64,000 bases of DNA from Planctomycetota bacterium (GTDB lineage: Bacteria; Planctomycetota; Planctomycetia; Planctomycetales; Planctomycetaceae). The stretch lies in NCBI GenBank assembly GCA_027618475.1, contig JAQCEJ010000020.1:1-64000 (forward strand), in the 5' to 3' direction. The position numbers were made by a program, and so were the translations under genes. Below the pieces are notes generated by a model. It was not told the origin of the DNA and ran no database searches. It saw nothing but the letters and a program-made list of their open reading frames with translations. Shown in pieces: positions 48,070-57,149 of the stretch; position 1 is the first letter of the stretch, and every line of letters begins with the position of its first letter.

Positions 48070-48239
48070 GGCCGGCGGGTCGCACAACTGATCCTGTGGC
48101 GAATAGTGACCGCGGTAACGTTGCTTACCGCGTCACTATTCACGATATGCAAAACCGGCAATGCTTCTCCCGCGGGGTAACCCCGCAGCGTTCCCATCCA
48201 TGACTGGTGAGGGAACAAAACTTGTGCGACCCACCGACC
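48070..48239 (-). ncRNA. Candidate retron msr-msd RNA
   Basis: On the minus strand, in order: arm a1 (48239-48222), a candidate priming G at 48221, a hairpin with a 6-base stem (48216-48190), a second hairpin GCGGGG-TTA-CCCCGC (48186-48172), about 30 less structured bases, a long hairpin of 17 pairs with one bulge and a 6-base loop (48141-48101), and arm a2 (48087-48070). The 18-base arms pair completely on this strand, with two G-U pairs; on the plus strand these become A-C mismatches. This is the layout of known retrons (a1, msr, msd, a2, then RT). The RT start lies 108 bases downstream. Boundaries are inferred from pairing only. Confidence 0.75.
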
Positions 48240-48254
48240 ACGATGAGCAGCTTT

Positions 48255-48282
48255 ATCGTAACGCCTTTTCCGTTAAGGTCAA
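48255..48282 (-). promoter_or_regulatory. Candidate promoter of the retron transcript
   Basis: Reading the minus strand, TTGACC (48282-48277) and TACGAT (48260-48255) are separated by 16 bases, matching five and four of six sigma-70 consensus positions. The predicted start, near 48247, falls about eight bases before arm a1. Confidence 0.55.
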
Positions 48283-48376
48283 TGCGAGAGAGTGTCGAGA
48301 GACTGGATGCGGACAAAGAGACACGAAGAGAAACAACTGTTGCATTCCACCAGGTTTAGTACGTTTGATCTGTCTA

Positions 48377-48396
48377 CCGCTCCCTGACGGTCGCGG
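48377..48396. repeat. Candidate dispersed planctomycete intergenic repeat
   Basis: CCGC-TCCCTGACGGTC-GCGG has short inverted ends. I recall near-identical strings scattered between genes in several planctomycete genomes, but only one copy is seen here. It lies between the retron promoter and the protease gene. Confidence 0.35.
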
Positions 48397-48508
48397 CTGG
48401 TAAAATTCGATTGTTGGATTCCTTGTGAACCGTTACAGTTCACGATACCGATCTCGCGGCAACCACAGTCCCCTTCGATCCCTCTGGAAAGGGTGGAACT
48501 TCCCCATT

Positions 48509-49216
48509 ATGTTCGGACAATCGAACGAAACGGCTTACGATCTTCGCTTTTCGTTGTGGAATATCCCCATCCGAGTCCATCCGATTTTCTGGGCAACCGC
48601 AGCGTTTCTCAGCTGGGTGCCCCAGCGACTCGATCTCACATTTATCGGCATGCTGTGTGTGTTCTTCGCTATACTCGCCCACGAACTCGGACATGCCCTT
48701 GTCAACAAAATTTACGGCTGGCGATCGGAAATCGTGCTCGAATTCTTCGGCGGCTATGCGACGACAACCCGCCATTCTTACGGAAAAAACATCGTCGTCT
48801 GTGCGGCGGGGCCGCTCGTGGGACTGTCGATCTGGGGCCTCTGCAAGATCGCCGTCATAATTATTATCGATAGAAAAGCGTATCCGGGTGAAATTGCCGC
48901 GTATGCACTGTCGTTTTCACTGTTTATCAATTTCATCTGGAGCCTGATGAATCTGATGCCTGTGTTTCCATTGGATGGCGGGCAGATATCGCGAAACCTG
49001 CTGATGTGGCTTTCACCGCGCAACGGTGCCCTCTACTCGGTGAATCTATCGATTCTCTGCGCAGGAGGTATCGCATTATGGGCGATGCGATGCAAATATC
49101 TTAACGAGGGCTTCTTCGGCCTCGATCCCACATTCCTCGCGATCATGTTCGCCGTACTCTGCTATCAATCGATCCAGGTTCGAAATATGATGCAGCAAGG
49201 CGGGTCTTATCGGTGA
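48509..49216 (+). CDS. Site-2 protease family (M50) membrane metalloprotease
   Basis: A 235-residue polytopic protein with the M50 zinc motif HELGH in the first hydrophobic region (FFAILAHELGHALV) and the second-site NLMPVFPLDGGQI with its metal-ligand Asp. These enzymes cut substrates within the membrane. It is the short form without PDZ or CBS domains. The frame extends upstream to a GTG at 48425, but the ATG at 48509 gives a normal N-terminus. It is divergent from the retron and convergent, 12 bases apart, with the enolase-superfamily gene. Confidence 0.85.
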   Translation: MFGQSNETAYDLRFSLWNIPIRVHPIFWATAAFLSWVPQRLDLTFIGMLCVFFAILAHELGHALVNKIYGWRSEIVLEFFGGYATTTRHSYGKNIVVCAAGPLVGLSIWGLCKIAVIIIIDRKAYPGEIAAYALSFSLFINFIWSLMNLMPVFPLDGGQISRNLLMWLSPRNGALYSVNLSILCAGGIALWAMRCKYLNEGFFGLDPTFLAIMFAVLCYQSIQVRNMMQQGGSYR

Positions 49217-49228
49217 GACTGCACCCAG

Positions 49229-50581
49229 TCAGAAACCCAGCCCGACGCCATTGAGAATTCCCGTGCCGACGGTACCATCGGTGATGTTGAACATCGGAGG
49301 ATACAACCGGGCCCATTTCTTGTTCGGACCAGGACAGTATTGTCGACCGTTCCCTTCAATCGCTGCGACGGTCGGAATGTGCGCCGCCAGGCTCGCCGAG
49401 TGCAAGAATGAAAAACCGGGACAGGACAAATCCTGCACACAGAGAAACATGCCGAATTTCTGTGCGGCGGCAGCCATCAGCAGGGCTTCGGTCTGTCCCT
49501 TGCATGCCTTGAGCGCTACCCCGGTATAACCCTGTTCGCGGGCCAAGAGCAATGCTTCGTAATCGACGAGCGATTCATCGATGACGACGGGTTTTAACTT
49601 CGCCGCTTCGTGCATGCGATTTTCCGGATGCGCTTTTAAGTCGCGATGCGTCGGTTGTTCGATGTATTGTATGCGATCGTACGCCTGAGCGTTCTGTTCC
49701 TGCACTTTCTTGAGAAAATCGAGAATGTATTGCACATTGGCGCATTTCTCGTTGAAATCGAGCGAATAAAACCATTCGGTGCGGTTGAGAGCCTTCTGCG
49801 CTTCTGCAGACACACGGTCGACGGCGAGTACGCGCTCGACATCCCACGCGAGATCATCACCGGCCAGCTTGATTTTCAGATGAGAAAGATGATCCTGTGC
49901 GATCCATTCTCCCAGAGTCTCGGGCAGTCCGTCGCCAATGGGCTTTACAACATCGGCCGTCGTCAGCGGATCGACTGCACCGACCAGATGATACAGCGGC
50001 ATCGTCGCTTTCGGCTCACGAAGCGTATACTGGTCGAGATATTCTCCCTCGAAATTCTCATCGAGGTACTCCGAGAGATCATAATTCATGAATTCTTCGG
50101 AAAGGGTGTCAAAACAATTGAGGTCGAACATGCGACCGTAGGCGTCGTGAATCGCTGCGTCGAGCGGGCTCGCCGCCACCAGTTGTGCGAGTTCTGGCAT
50201 CGGTTCGGCGAGTTTCATTCGTTCGGAGATCTTCTTGCCCAGGTGATGATATTCACCAGAGAGATGGTAAACGAGATCGATCGGATGTCCGAATTCCGTA
50301 AAGGCATCGGCGATGGTGACAATTTCCTCGGCAAAGGCCTGCATAGCCGAGTGAGAATCTTCGGCGGAGACATTTCCTCCGGGCCAGGCCCAGACGTTCC
50401 CCAGCGGCATACTCCCCGCACCGGCGACCGATTTTCCTTTACTGTTTTCGAGTGTTACCGTTACGTTAATTAAAACGGCCTTGTCGATAACGCGCCCGCC
50501 AAACTTGAGAGGCGTTCGAAACGAAATGGGTTCAAAATCGCATATCGCGCCTGCCAGTCGAACATCGGTCTGCTTAGCCAT
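49229..50581 (-). CDS. Mandelate racemase / enolase superfamily protein
   Basis: A 450-residue enolase-superfamily enzyme. After the N-terminal capping domain, the barrel residues appear in order: the K-x-K pair HLKIKLAG, metal ligands in SLDFNE, IEQPT and VIDESLVDY, and the later lysine in VALKACKGQ. Members abstract a proton alpha to a carboxylate; the substrate is unknown. It is longer than MR-type enzymes (about 370-400). GGAG lies before the ATG at 50581. It shares its strand with the ATP-grasp gene upstream, 178 bases away. Confidence 0.85.
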   Translation of the reverse strand: MAKQTDVRLAGAICDFEPISFRTPLKFGGRVIDKAVLINVTVTLENSKGKSVAGAGSMPLGNVWAWPGGNVSAEDSHSAMQAFAEEIVTIADAFTEFGHPIDLVYHLSGEYHHLGKKISERMKLAEPMPELAQLVAASPLDAAIHDAYGRMFDLNCFDTLSEEFMNYDLSEYLDENFEGEYLDQYTLREPKATMPLYHLVGAVDPLTTADVVKPIGDGLPETLGEWIAQDHLSHLKIKLAGDDLAWDVERVLAVDRVSAEAQKALNRTEWFYSLDFNEKCANVQYILDFLKKVQEQNAQAYDRIQYIEQPTHRDLKAHPENRMHEAAKLKPVVIDESLVDYEALLLAREQGYTGVALKACKGQTEALLMAAAAQKFGMFLCVQDLSCPGFSFLHSASLAAHIPTVAAIEGNGRQYCPGPNKKWARLYPPMFNITDGTVGTGILNGVGLGF

Positions 50582-50759
50582 GGTCTCCGCGTCACAAGTT
50601 AGAGCAAAAAATGAACGGCTTGGGTGACATCACCGAAGCGAATATCGGTTCGTTGTGCAAAAATCTTATCGGAGATTGCCGATTCGTTCAAGAAGTCTTC
50701 ATCATTCTCTTACGAATCGCCCGATTTTCCAAAATTTCTCGAATTCGCACAACCTCAAA

Positions 50760-51962
50760 TCATTGGCCAAACACCCTTTCGAAAATGATTGCGGCATAAT
50801 GGTGCAGGTGTTGTTCGCATTGGATGATCGACTTTTCTTTTGCAAGAATCGTGCAAATCGGATGACCGGCTTCAATTGTTTCACCGACCTGAGGAACGTC
50901 CGAAATCATCGGTCCGTAGATGGGGTCGATCGCGCAAAGGATGTCCTTAACGACGAATTGCCGAGGGGCATACAGAATTGCTTTGCCGACGCACCCCCTA
51001 AAACTAATACGAGACGATTGAACTTCGTTTTGCAGAAGTTCGGAAAATCGTCCGAGTTCCGGCTGCGCACGCAGGGAGCCGGTAAGATGTTCTTCCAGCA
51101 TAGAACGACCCGTCGCGATTTCGAGAACTTCGGTCGAAGCCGGATAACGGGGATTGATTTCGATGAGCGAGACGCTTTCCGAGCCGGTGTCGTTGTCACG
51201 ATGTACCATCAGATCGCAACCAAAGAGGCCGACGAGCCTCCCCTTCTCTGCCAGCACATGTCCGAGTCGCTGTACGTATGCGGTTTGCAAGTCGCTTGAA
51301 TCGATAGGGCCGATCGATCCGCAATAGGTAAACCCAACGGCATGAAACTCCGGCCGGCCGATCAGTTGTCGGGTCATCCCCAACATCCGGGCCGACGATC
51401 CATCGCCGGAGAATAATGCCGAATAACTCTCGCCTTGATGAAATTCCTGATAATAATACCCTTTTCGCGTGTTTACATGAGCAAAGTCGCGTGAAACCAT
51501 TTCGTCCCACCTACGAATTCCGATTCCTGCACTACCGCGCAGCGGTTTGAACAGCCACGTCCCGTCTGTGGATGGTGGATTGTTCGAGCGCCGTAACGGC
51601 ACCACCTTGAGGCCGGCATCGCTTAACCACTCGGCAACTAAAAACGGATCGCGAACCTTTTCCAATACTCCCGGCGCATTGCCGAACAACGGATGGATTC
51701 GAGAGATTTCGGCGACAATTTCGGGATAATTCTCAAGGGCTCCGGTGTACATCCAAGGAATGCCCTCAAATCGAGCCATCTTCCGGGGCAGATCGTGCGG
51801 ATACCGCTCCACACGTTCGACCGGTGCCATCTCTTGCAGATCGGCATCGGCAAATTGATCGAAACAATAAGGCCGCAACCCGGCCCGCAATGCCGAAAAC
51901 GCACAGGCCCGCGCACTGGCCCCGGCAATCAACAGATCAGGTTTTTCAGACGCGGCGGACAT
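50760..51962 (-). CDS. ATP-grasp domain protein
   Basis: A 400-residue protein. An N-terminal Rossmann-like segment (LLIAGASARACAFSALRAG) is followed by an ATP-grasp fold: TWLFKPLRGSAGIGIRRW is the nucleotide-binding loop and SLIEINPRYPASTEVLE carries metal-binding Glu and Asn. The C-terminal 70 residues resemble the end domain of ATP-grasp proteins linked to the tetrahydromethanopterin C1 pathway in methylotrophs and planctomycetes (orf17 type); this is from memory and tentative, and no other C1 gene is in the window. It would ligate a carboxylate to an amine or thiol. Confidence 0.8.
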   Translation of the reverse strand: MSAASEKPDLLIAGASARACAFSALRAGLRPYCFDQFADADLQEMAPVERVERYPHDLPRKMARFEGIPWMYTGALENYPEIVAEISRIHPLFGNAPGVLEKVRDPFLVAEWLSDAGLKVVPLRRSNNPPSTDGTWLFKPLRGSAGIGIRRWDEMVSRDFAHVNTRKGYYYQEFHQGESYSALFSGDGSSARMLGMTRQLIGRPEFHAVGFTYCGSIGPIDSSDLQTAYVQRLGHVLAEKGRLVGLFGCDLMVHRDNDTGSESVSLIEINPRYPASTEVLEIATGRSMLEEHLTGSLRAQPELGRFSELLQNEVQSSRISFRGCVGKAILYAPRQFVVKDILCAIDPIYGPMISDVPQVGETIEAGHPICTILAKEKSIIQCEQHLHHYAAIIFERVFGQ

Positions 51963-52127
51963 GTCTCTCTCTTGCTCCCCATTGCCCGTTCAGCCTTGTA
52001 ACATTTCTCAGGAGAGATATGCTAACCTTCAAGAGTTTACAAACAAGCGTCAGTGGAATAACGGCTTCAACGTCAGCCGTTGTTGCTTACACAAACGAAG
52101 GTTCTTTTCTTAGATAGAAGTCGACGT

Positions 52128-53444
52128 ATGATGAACTCTTCTCAAAAATTTTCGTATCACGCGATGTTATTTTTTTCTTCCATCATCGGCGTTCTGGTGT
52201 TCGCATCACACACCTTCTCGGCGTCAGAGACACAGGTCGTGTTCACCGTGCATGCCGGCGATGTGGCGCGGATCGATACACCGATCGTGGTAGAACTGCC
52301 GAAAGCCTTAATTCATGCGATGAATGCTTCGCCGGAGGGCTGGACACTCAAAGAAATGATGGGAGACGAGCAAAGAGTCACCACCAGTCAACTTCTCGCG
52401 AGTGAACCTCCGCAACTGGCATGGGTGCTAAACGGCGAAACAGCGGCGCAGGCAAAGCGACGTTTCGTCTACTCCAACATCGCTACGTCGGCGGAAAAAA
52501 AGTCTGCTCACGCAGACGACGAGGGGATCACGGTTCTCGACGACAACGGCCAGTTGGAAATTCGCTGCAATAGTAAACCGGTGTTGCAGTATCACATGGC
52601 CCACGTTGCACCGCCGGCAGGAGCCGACGCGAAATATGGCCGTAGTGGTTATATTCACCCCGTCTGGACGCCCGGTGGGGCGATCGTCACTGATGAATTT
52701 CCTCCGGACCATCTGCATCAGGATGGCATTTTTCTCGCGTATACAAAAACCGCGTTCGAAGGTCGACAGCCAAATTTCTGGGACTTACTCGGTGGAACCG
52801 GATTTGTGCGACACGCCGAAAAACTGACCGTGATCGAAGGCCCCGTCTGTGGGGGATTTCGCGTCCGCCATGAACATGTCGACAACGGCGTCGAAGGTGG
52901 CAAGGTCGCGTTGGACGAGGAATGGGACGTTCGCGTCTGGAAGACGACCGATGACCATTCCCTACCCGTTTTTCGCTTTGATATCACATCGTCCATTCGG
53001 TGTGCATCGGAGAGTCCATTGGAGCTACCCACATATCATTACGGCGGCATGGCGATTCGCGGTGCCAGAAACTGGGTCATGGACGATGTCGCGATGGTGA
53101 CAGCGGCAGGTCAAAATCGTATCGACGGAAATCATGCTCGCGTCCCCTGGGTCGATCTCTCGGGAAAAATCGCCGGAAATGACAGCAGCGGCTGGGCGGG
53201 AATGTCTATTTTCACCGATCCCCAAAACTTCCGCTTCCCCGAACCGGTTCGACTGCATCCCACGATGCCCTATTTCGTCTACACTCCCTCCGTACTGGGG
53301 GATTGGTCTATCGAACCAGGAACGATGCATGTTTCGCGTTATCACTATCTGGTGCACGATGGGAAATTGAATTTCACAGAAACCAACCGGATAGGGGAAG
53401 AGATCGCTCACCCCCCCCAGGTCGACGTTGCTGTGGTGCAATAA
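52128..53444 (+). CDS. Exported PmoA/DUF6807 family protein
   Basis: A 438-residue protein with a signal peptide in residues 10-33 (MLFFSSIIGVLVFASHTFSA). The mature protein fits the PmoA-like DUF6807 family: YHMAHVAPPAGADAKYGRSG, HPVWTPGGAIVTDEFPPDHLHQDGIFLAY and LPTYHYGGMAIRG. Despite the name the family is not methane monooxygenase; its function is unknown and it is abundant in planctomycetes. Tandem ATGs lie at 52128 and 52131. It is monocistronic. Confidence 0.8.
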   Translation: MMNSSQKFSYHAMLFFSSIIGVLVFASHTFSASETQVVFTVHAGDVARIDTPIVVELPKALIHAMNASPEGWTLKEMMGDEQRVTTSQLLASEPPQLAWVLNGETAAQAKRRFVYSNIATSAEKKSAHADDEGITVLDDNGQLEIRCNSKPVLQYHMAHVAPPAGADAKYGRSGYIHPVWTPGGAIVTDEFPPDHLHQDGIFLAYTKTAFEGRQPNFWDLLGGTGFVRHAEKLTVIEGPVCGGFRVRHEHVDNGVEGGKVALDEEWDVRVWKTTDDHSLPVFRFDITSSIRCASESPLELPTYHYGGMAIRGARNWVMDDVAMVTAAGQNRIDGNHARVPWVDLSGKIAGNDSSGWAGMSIFTDPQNFRFPEPVRLHPTMPYFVYTPSVLGDWSIEPGTMHVSRYHYLVHDGKLNFTETNRIGEEIAHPPQVDVAVVQ

Positions 53445-53662
53445 TCGCTTCATATTCATTCATTTTGTTGCGTTTTTCGACGGCCGATTATGCGAATTCA
53501 CGAAACCCGATCGGTAGATTACTGAGGGTTCGACAATCTCCCCACTTGAGAAACCGCACGGAGTGGCATACGATGGAGGAATCGCAGCAACCGACGGCAA
53601 CCGCCGCCGGCCCTCGTTGCTCGAAGGCAACTTGATTCTCCGAGATGATTTGAGGAAGTCGC

Positions 53663-54109
53663 ATGGAAACGCAACGCAAAATCCTGTTGATCGAAGACGA
53701 CCGAGAAATTGCTTCAGCAATCCAGAACGTCTTGCAGTCGGCGGGCTATGCGGTCACATGGGCTTCAAATGGCCTGGAAGGCCAACGCCAGGCGGAAGCG
53801 ATTGCTCCCGATCTCGTCATTACCGACATGATGATGCCTAAGATGGGAGGATTTCCCATCCTTGAATTCTTGAAGTCGCTGCCGACGCCGCCACGAGTGA
53901 TCATGATCACCGCTAACGAAGGGGGACGCCACAAGGCCTACGCCGAAATGCTCGGCGTCGACGATTACATCCGCAAGCCGTTCGCTATGGAAGTGTTGCT
54001 CGAAGCGATGTCGCGGATCTTGAAGGGGGACAAAAAGCCCCCCAGAACATCGACTCCCACCGGTTCGCCGCGCCTGCGCCGCTCAGCCTCGCGCAAGCCA
54101 CAGCAATAG
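53663..54109 (+). CDS. Single-domain response regulator (CheY-like)
   Basis: A 148-residue protein: a receiver domain (residues 6-120) with acidic pocket ILLIEDDRE, phospho-acceptor Asp in [13 protein letters not shown], and the conserved Lys in DDYIRKPF. A 25-residue basic, proline-rich tail ([20 protein letters not shown]) follows with no output domain. It probably shuttles phosphate to or controls another protein. GAGGAAG lies upstream of the ATG at 53663. Confidence 0.92.
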   Translation: METQRKILLIEDDREIASAIQNVLQSAGYAVTWASNGLEGQRQAEAIAPDLVITDMMMPKMGGFPILEFLKSLPTPPRVIMITANEGGRHKAYAEMLGVDDYIRKPFAMEVLLEAMSRILKGDKKPPRTSTPTGSPRLRRSASRKPQQ

Positions 54110-54128
54110 CCGTATCGCGGCGGGTCGA

Positions 54129-54401
54129 TTATTCGATCCCCAGATTTCGTTCGATGGCGTTGGCTTTTTCGGACATCGCCCAGTTCTTGTACCAGCGATC
54201 GGGATCTTGTTCCATCCGCTGGTCGCCGCGGGCTTCGATCCCGACGTCGCTCCATTCATCGCCCCCCTTCCCCATTTCATAATCGCCGGTCTTCGGTTTG
54301 AACGCCTGCTTCATAATATGATTGGTCTCTGCTATTGCGGCACAACCTGATACAGCAAAGAGTGTTAAGGAAAGCATGATCACAAGCGATTGAGGACGCA
54401 T
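54129..54401 (-). CDS. Small lipoprotein of unknown function
   Basis: A 90-residue protein with a lipoprotein signal (MLSLTLFAVSGCAA; lipobox VSGC, cysteine at residue 20). The mature part is charged (GDYEMGKGGDEW, DPDRWYKNWAMSEKAN). No family is recognised. It is convergent with the response regulator gene 19 bases away. Confidence 0.7.
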   Translation of the reverse strand: MRPQSLVIMLSLTLFAVSGCAAIAETNHIMKQAFKPKTGDYEMGKGGDEWSDVGIEARGDQRMEQDPDRWYKNWAMSEKANAIERNLGIE

Positions 54402-54672
54402 GGCGAGATTCTCCGGCAGAAAACAGGAGGGATTGGCTTTGAAGGAGAGGGTGGGGACTGACGTGTCTGAAGGAGGGAGCGAACTGATTTTCGCGGGGAC
54501 AAGAGTCGTGGTGTAACAGATTCCTGAATTCTGGTCTAGCCAGATTTTTGCCCCGCCTCACCGGCAATTGAGCGATACCATAGTTGAAGAATCGTCTCGC
54601 CCGGCGGTAAACTATATGTCGTCGATTCAGAGGATCGTTCACCATTCCCGCGCCTTATACAGGAGTATTCGC

Positions 54673-56139
54673 ATGTATCGTTCATCACGCCGAGAATTCT
54701 TGGAACAGTCGATGTTGGCTGCCGCAGCATCGGCCGTCGCTGCCTCGCCCCTCCGTTCAGCCTCCGCCGAAGACAAAACGTCGGGGGGAACCGATTCTCC
54801 CAATGAAGTGTTGCGCGTGGCTCAGCTTGGTGTGAACGGCCAGGGAAGCGGACATCTCGGTCAGTGGATCGGCCGCCAGGGGTGCGAAGTCGTCGCGATC
54901 GTCGACCCCGATGAAGGAGTCGGTCAGACGAAGGGTGTCGATCGCGTCGAAAAAGCGACTGGCAAGAAACCGGCGTTTTATCAGGATCTCCGTGAAGCGT
55001 TCGAGAAAACCGAAATCGACGTCGTCAGTATTGCGACTCCAAACCACTGGCACGCTCTCGCCGCTATCTGGGCGATTCAAGCCGGCAAAGATGTCTACGT
55101 CGAAAAACCGGTCAGCCACAACGTGAGCGAAGGCCGACGCATCGTTCAGGCGGCCCGCAAACATCAAAAGATGGTGCAGACCGGCACGCAATGCCGGTCG
55201 ATGCAGGGAACGATCGACGCCATCAATTTCGTGAAAGCGGGAAAAATCGGCGAAGTCAAACTCGCTCGCGGCCTCTGCTACAAAAATCGCCCGTCAATCG
55301 GAGCACGCGGCACTTACGATGTTCCCCCCGGAATCGATTACAATATCTGGCTCGGCCCGGCACCCGAAGTGACACTCTCGCGGCCGCGGTTCCATTACGA
55401 CTGGCACTGGCAATGGGATTACGGCAACGGCGACCTTGGCAATCAGGGGATCCATCAAATGGACATCGCCCGCTGGGGACTCGGCGTCGACGACCTCGGC
55501 ACCGAAGCCGTCGCATACGGCGGACGTGTCGGTTATGAAGACGCCGGTGAAACCGCCAACACGCAGGTTTCGATTCACACCTACGGCGACAAACGGCTCG
55601 TGTTCGAAGTCCGGGGATTGAAATCCGACGGAGAGAAAGGGGCTCGCGTCGGTGTCATCTTCTACGGAACCGACGGTTACGTAGTTCTCTCCAGTTACAA
55701 CGGCGGAGCGGCATTCGATCTCGACGGCAACATGATCCAGAGCTTCAACGGCGAAGGGGACCACTTCGGCAACTTCGCCCAGGCGGTCCGCAGCCGGAAC
55801 GTCGACGAACTGAATGCCGATATTCTGCAGGGCCATCTTTCGAGTGCGCTCTGTCATTTGGGAAATGTTTCGTACCGGTTGGGTTCGCCGAGCACACTCG
55901 CCGAAACCGCCGCACGGCTCGAGGGGGACGCCGAGGCACTCGAAACGCTGGAACGTGTGAAGACACACTTGGCCGACAACATGCTCGACCCGAATACGAC
56001 GCCGACAACCTACGGTGCGACGCTCGCCATCGACAGCACCGACGAGCTGATCACCGGCGAATTCGCCGAAGCCGCCAACCCGCACATGACCCGAGAATAC
56101 CGGGCCCCGTTCGTGGTGCCGAAGGCCGAAGAGGTATAA
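54673..56139 (+). CDS. Tat-exported Gfo/Idh/MocA family oxidoreductase
   Basis: A 488-residue protein. Residues 1-32 form a Tat signal (SSRREFLEQSMLAAAASAVAA). The NAD(P)-binding fold follows (QLGVNGQGSGHLGQWIG), with the EKPVSHN motif of the family near residue 140 and a C-terminal beta-sheet domain with WDYGNGDLGNQGIHQMDIARWGLG. It likely oxidises a sugar or inositol derivative, with a cofactor bound before export, but the substrate is unknown. AGGAG lies seven bases upstream of the ATG at 54673, which also starts the signal. The frame is open to 54568. Confidence 0.9.
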   Translation: MYRSSRREFLEQSMLAAAASAVAASPLRSASAEDKTSGGTDSPNEVLRVAQLGVNGQGSGHLGQWIGRQGCEVVAIVDPDEGVGQTKGVDRVEKATGKKPAFYQDLREAFEKTEIDVVSIATPNHWHALAAIWAIQAGKDVYVEKPVSHNVSEGRRIVQAARKHQKMVQTGTQCRSMQGTIDAINFVKAGKIGEVKLARGLCYKNRPSIGARGTYDVPPGIDYNIWLGPAPEVTLSRPRFHYDWHWQWDYGNGDLGNQGIHQMDIARWGLGVDDLGTEAVAYGGRVGYEDAGETANTQVSIHTYGDKRLVFEVRGLKSDGEKGARVGVIFYGTDGYVVLSSYNGGAAFDLDGNMIQSFNGEGDHFGNFAQAVRSRNVDELNADILQGHLSSALCHLGNVSYRLGSPSTLAETAARLEGDAEALETLERVKTHLADNMLDPNTTPTTYGATLAIDSTDELITGEFAEAANPHMTREYRAPFVVPKAEEV

Positions 56140-56164
56140 GTCTCGCAAAAAATCGAATCGTCTC

Positions 56165-56205
56165 AAGATGGGTCAGTGCGATATTGAGTTGTGCTGACCC
56201 ATCTT
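56165..56205 (+). terminator. Terminator-like hairpin after the oxidoreductase gene
   Basis: A perfect 12-base stem AAGATGGGTCAG (56165-56176) / CTGACCCATCTT (56194-56205) with a 17-base loop, beginning 26 bases past the stop at 56139. No strong T run follows, so the call rests on stem quality and position. Confidence 0.6.
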
Positions 56206-56358
56206 CCATTTGACGAATTGTGACTTATGAAGAATTGACAGAGACACGGCAAACAGTATTAACAATCCAACACTCGCGAATAGAGTCGAAGCATGGAACC
56301 GTTCGTATGAAGAAGAAACAAGACGTAAAACCTTAGCCCCCGGCCACCCGCTGTTCTG

Positions 56359-57099
56359 TTATTCCTCTATGACTTCAGCACAACAGAGATCTTTGCGACC
56401 ATGCCATTCGTGACGAATGCCGCGCATGAGCAATGCGCAGTCGAAGCCAACCGATCCACGGGGGAACTGTAACTCGTTTTCGAAGTAGCTCGATTCAACG
56501 TGGTCGATCTCCAACGGGTCGACATGCCAGTTCTCGCACAACAGTTCGAGGCCGTCAAATCGGCCGTTCGTTCGCGTCACCGAATATCCCAGCGATCCCA
56601 TTTCGAAGAATTTCGACGCCGCAGCGACCGAAGGAAACACCGACGAATCTGGCAGGTGGTCGGTGACGATACCGGAAACAAGTACGCGCGTATCGCCATC
56701 ATCGCTTTGGAGTGCGACAGAAAAATGATCACTCGATTCCTTCACCGTGAACCTTGCGTGGTGATGCAAACCGGGAAAGAGCGTTCCCCCAGCCCACGTG
56801 TTAAAACGTGAATTGGTGTCACGACGTGGGATATAAACCCCTTCTTGAGTTCGACCGTCGACGTCCCACTCAACGGCAATGCGATGCGCAGCGTTTTCTG
56901 ATCGGATGCCCCACGAAGACGGAACGAACCGTGGCCGAAGACTTTTCAGTCGAATCAGGCAGATGCCGCCGATGGCGAATCCGTTCGTCAGTTTGGGCCG
57001 AAACGGTGGGGGGAGTCTCCGAGCCATCACTTCGGGATCGATGTGATAATTTGCGAGAATACGCCGATCGATGATGCCACGGATGACTGGAATTCGCAT
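56359..57099 (-). CDS. DUF2071 family protein (YqjF-like)
   Basis: A 246-residue cytoplasmic protein of the DUF2071 family. Diagnostic segments are LANYHIDPEVMARRLPPPFRP, GGICLIRLKSLRP, NAAHRIAVEWDVDG, GVYIPRRDTNSRFN and the terminal NELQFPRGSVGFDCALLMRG. The family is structurally acetoacetate-decarboxylase-like but function is unproven. The ATG at 57099 has AAGG upstream. The gene stands alone between intergenic gaps. Confidence 0.85.
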   Translation of the reverse strand: MRIPVIRGIIDRRILANYHIDPEVMARRLPPPFRPKLTNGFAIGGICLIRLKSLRPRFVPSSWGIRSENAAHRIAVEWDVDGRTQEGVYIPRRDTNSRFNTWAGGTLFPGLHHHARFTVKESSDHFSVALQSDDGDTRVLVSGIVTDHLPDSSVFPSVAAASKFFEMGSLGYSVTRTNGRFDGLELLCENWHVDPLEIDHVESSYFENELQFPRGSVGFDCALLMRGIRHEWHGRKDLCCAEVIEE

Positions 57100-57149
57100 G
57101 GCCTGGTGCCTTGCTGCATAATGGAAGGGTTCCGTAGCTCGCTTACAGG

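Noticed and set aside
46693-48239. Diversity-generating retroelement or group II intron
   Set aside because: No maturase, HNH or intron domain V structure is present, and I saw no template/variable repeat pair. NAxxH and VTG, with the upstream a1/a2 arms, fit a retron better.
48070-48239. Plain transcription terminator or REP element instead of retron RNA
   Set aside because: Neither explains two long complementary arms enclosing three stems, the strand-specific G-U pairing, or the promoter placement. No T run follows the long stem.
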